From: Romboutsia faecis
GTDB taxonomy: Bacteria > Bacillota > Clostridia > Peptostreptococcales > Peptostreptococcaceae
Length of the DNA stretch: 64,000 nt
Assembly: GCF_014323405.1 (NCBI RefSeq)
Contig: NZ_JACRWE010000004.1
Location: 434,001-498,000 of the forward strand
Reading direction: 5' to 3'
Part shown: piece after piece, positions 62,855 to 64,000 of the stretch
Numbering within the stretch: the first letter of the stretch is position 1
Layout of the letters: each line of letters opens with the position of its first letter
Notes under the pieces: model-generated
Database searches by the model: none
Told to the model about the DNA's origin: nothing
What the model saw: the letters and a program-made list of their open reading frames with translations, nothing else
Position numbers and translations under genes: made by a program

Positions 62855-64000
62855 ATAGACGGAATATATAAGTTATTTTTAGAAAATATACCATTTCCAG
62901 TATGGATTGAAAGTGTAGATTCAAAAATAATATTTTTAAACAAATCATATGAAAAAAATTTTAATATAAAGTTATCTGATGTTGTGGGTAAAACAAATAA
63001 AGAGGTATTTCAAGCAAGTGTATCAGAAGAATATGACAGGCAAATAAAGCAATGTATAAGTGATAGAAAAATACAAAGAAGTGAATCAATGGTAAATGGC
63101 AGTTATATGGAATGCCATATGTTTCCCATAATGGGCAAGGAAGGGTACATAAAAGCGATTGCAGGTATATTAGTAGATACAAATGATAGAAAAGAAAGAG
63201 AAATAGAGGTTAATAATCAAAAGGATATTTTAAGAACAATTATAGATGCAGTTCCAGAATCTATTTTTTATAAGGATAAAGATAGTAAATTTATAGGTTA
63301 CAATAAAGCATTTGAGGAGTTTTATAACAAAAGAGGCATAACAGATATAATAGGGAAAACAGATCTAGATATTTATGATGATACTGACGTAGCAAAAGTT
63401 TTTATAGAACAAGATTTAGAGGTTATTTATAGCAAAAAGACTAAATACTTTGAATGTACATTAAAAAATGATGCGGGAAAAGAAGTCGTAGAAGAGAACT
63501 TAAAGATACCTGTAATTAATAATGATGGAAATGCATGGGGAGTTGTAGGTTTATCAAGAAATATTACAGATAGGAAAAAGATAGAGGATAAATTAAGATT
63601 TCTAAGTGAAATAGATATGCTTACAGGTCTTTATAATAGATATAGTTTTGAAGAAAAAATGAAAGAATTGAACAATGAAAAATATCATCCATTAGGAATC
63701 ATTATGGGAGATGTAAATGGATTAAAATTTATAAATGATACTTTTGGACACTTAGAAGGAGATATTTTACTAAAGGAAATAGCAAAAGTATTGAAGGATT
63801 CATGCAGTGAAAAAGGATATGTATTTAGATGGGGTGGGGACGAATTTATGATACTAGTTCCGAAATGTGATGAATCTAACTGTGAAGAAATTATAAAAAA
63901 AATAATTAATAATTGTAACAAATCTAATTATGATTATATGCAACTAAGTGTAGCATTAGGAGAAACTGTAAGATATACACCTGATGATGATATTTATGAC
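62855..64000 (+). CDS. PAS-PAS-GGDEF diguanylate cyclase, partial at the window end, probable AUA start
   Basis: Signalling enzyme predicted to make cyclic di-GMP. PAS 1 (about residues 5-110) starts LFLENIPFPVWIESVDSK. PAS 2 (about 120-245) starts ILRTIIDAVPESIFYKDKDS and ends GLSRNITDRKK. The GGDEF domain starts DMLTGLYNRYSFEE and has an intact active site RWGGDEF (G327-F331). The reading runs off the window, and an EAL or HD-GYP domain may follow. The first in-frame ATG lies beyond PAS 1. GGAGGG at 62840-62845 is 9 bases before ATA 62855, and no ATG, GTG or TTG is in frame there, so AUA initiation is inferred. No membrane segment is seen, so it is probably cytoplasmic. Confidence 0.85.
   Translation, partial: MDGIYKLFLENIPFPVWIESVDSKIIFLNKSYEKNFNIKLSDVVGKTNKEVFQASVSEEYDRQIKQCISDRKIQRSESMVNGSYMECHMFPIMGKEGYIKAIAGILVDTNDRKEREIEVNNQKDILRTIIDAVPESIFYKDKDSKFIGYNKAFEEFYNKRGITDIIGKTDLDIYDDTDVAKVFIEQDLEVIYSKKTKYFECTLKNDAGKEVVEENLKIPVINNDGNAWGVVGLSRNITDRKKIEDKLRFLSEIDMLTGLYNRYSFEEKMKELNNEKYHPLGIIMGDVNGLKFINDTFGHLEGDILLKEIAKVLKDSCSEKGYVFRWGGDEFMILVPKCDESNCEEIIKKIINNCNKSNYDYMQLSVALGETVRYTPDDDIYD

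Noticed and set aside
1..64000. CRISPR array, tRNA, rRNA, prophage or IS element
   Set aside because: No regularly spaced repeats, no cloverleaf or rRNA-like segments, and no transposase, integrase or phage structural genes were seen.

Overview
The window is a stretch of a low-GC, AT-rich Clostridia chromosome. The evidence is AT-rich coding sequence, strong GGAGG-type ribosome binding sites, a spore coat CotF-like gene, RNase J, the UPF0371/DUF1846 and UPF0397 families, and many intrinsic terminators with long perfect stems. The order glgC-glgD-glgA-glgP-amylase and an adjacent nadA-nadB-nadC operon with a short NadB fit the Peptostreptococcaceae (Clostridioides, Romboutsia, Terrisporobacter and relatives). 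That placement is an inference from gene order and has not been tested. No rRNA, tRNA, CRISPR array, prophage or intact insertion sequence was seen.

Layout. 1-1.9 kb: end of a GH65 disaccharide phosphorylase, then an oligo-1,6-glucosidase. 2.1-3.6 kb: a minus-strand leucine-rich-repeat surface protein with a sortase-type tail. 3.7-5.1 kb: an NfeD/SPFH membrane pair. 5.5-15.7 kb: a complete glycogen operon (glgB, glgC, glgD, glgA, glgP, GH13 amylase), followed by ssb on the minus strand. 16-23 kb: transporters (DAACS symporter, MerR regulator plus MATE pump, YkvI-like) and a LarA-type racemase. 23-33 kb: small and hypothetical genes, a HEXXH lipoprotein, CotF-like protein, RNase J, YhcH family, DUF1846 and DNA polymerase IV. 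33.3-33.66 kb: a cobalamin riboswitch with no intact target gene. 33.8-39.5 kb: asnB, a Crp/Fnr regulator and nadABC. 39.7-43.4 kb: two MATE pumps flanking an unknown gene. 43.5-48.2 kb: sfsA, an S1-domain protein, a PHP hydrolase, a CPBP protease and a hotdog thioesterase. 48.4-51.8 kb: a serine operon (class V aminotransferase, SerA, DUF1015). 52-59.4 kb: an AGCS symporter, a YgiQ radical SAM protein, an ECF transporter (S, fused A-A, T) and a small protein. 59.5-64 kb: an APC permease, a decayed gene, folD and the start of a PAS-PAS-GGDEF diguanylate cyclase that runs off the window.

How it works together. The glgBCDAP-amylase operon makes and breaks down glycogen, and the GH65/GH13 pair feeds maltose-type sugars into the same hexose-phosphate pool. 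nadABC makes nicotinate mononucleotide from aspartate. The aminotransferase/SerA/DUF1015 set makes serine with no recognisable phosphoserine phosphatase in the window.

Main oddities. (1) Three genes (glgB, the unknown gene at 41.2 kb, the diguanylate cyclase) have a good Shine-Dalgarno sequence and an open frame but only AUU or AUA at the initiation position. (2) The cobalamin riboswitch ends in an orphan ribosome binding site and a terminator. (3) DUF1015, with a DGHHR motif, sits where a serine kinase or phosphatase would be expected. (4) Several long hairpins and a duplicated ~47-nt leader motif flank DUF1846. (5) Multi-stop gene remnants lie at 61.2 kb and, more weakly, at 21.4 kb.
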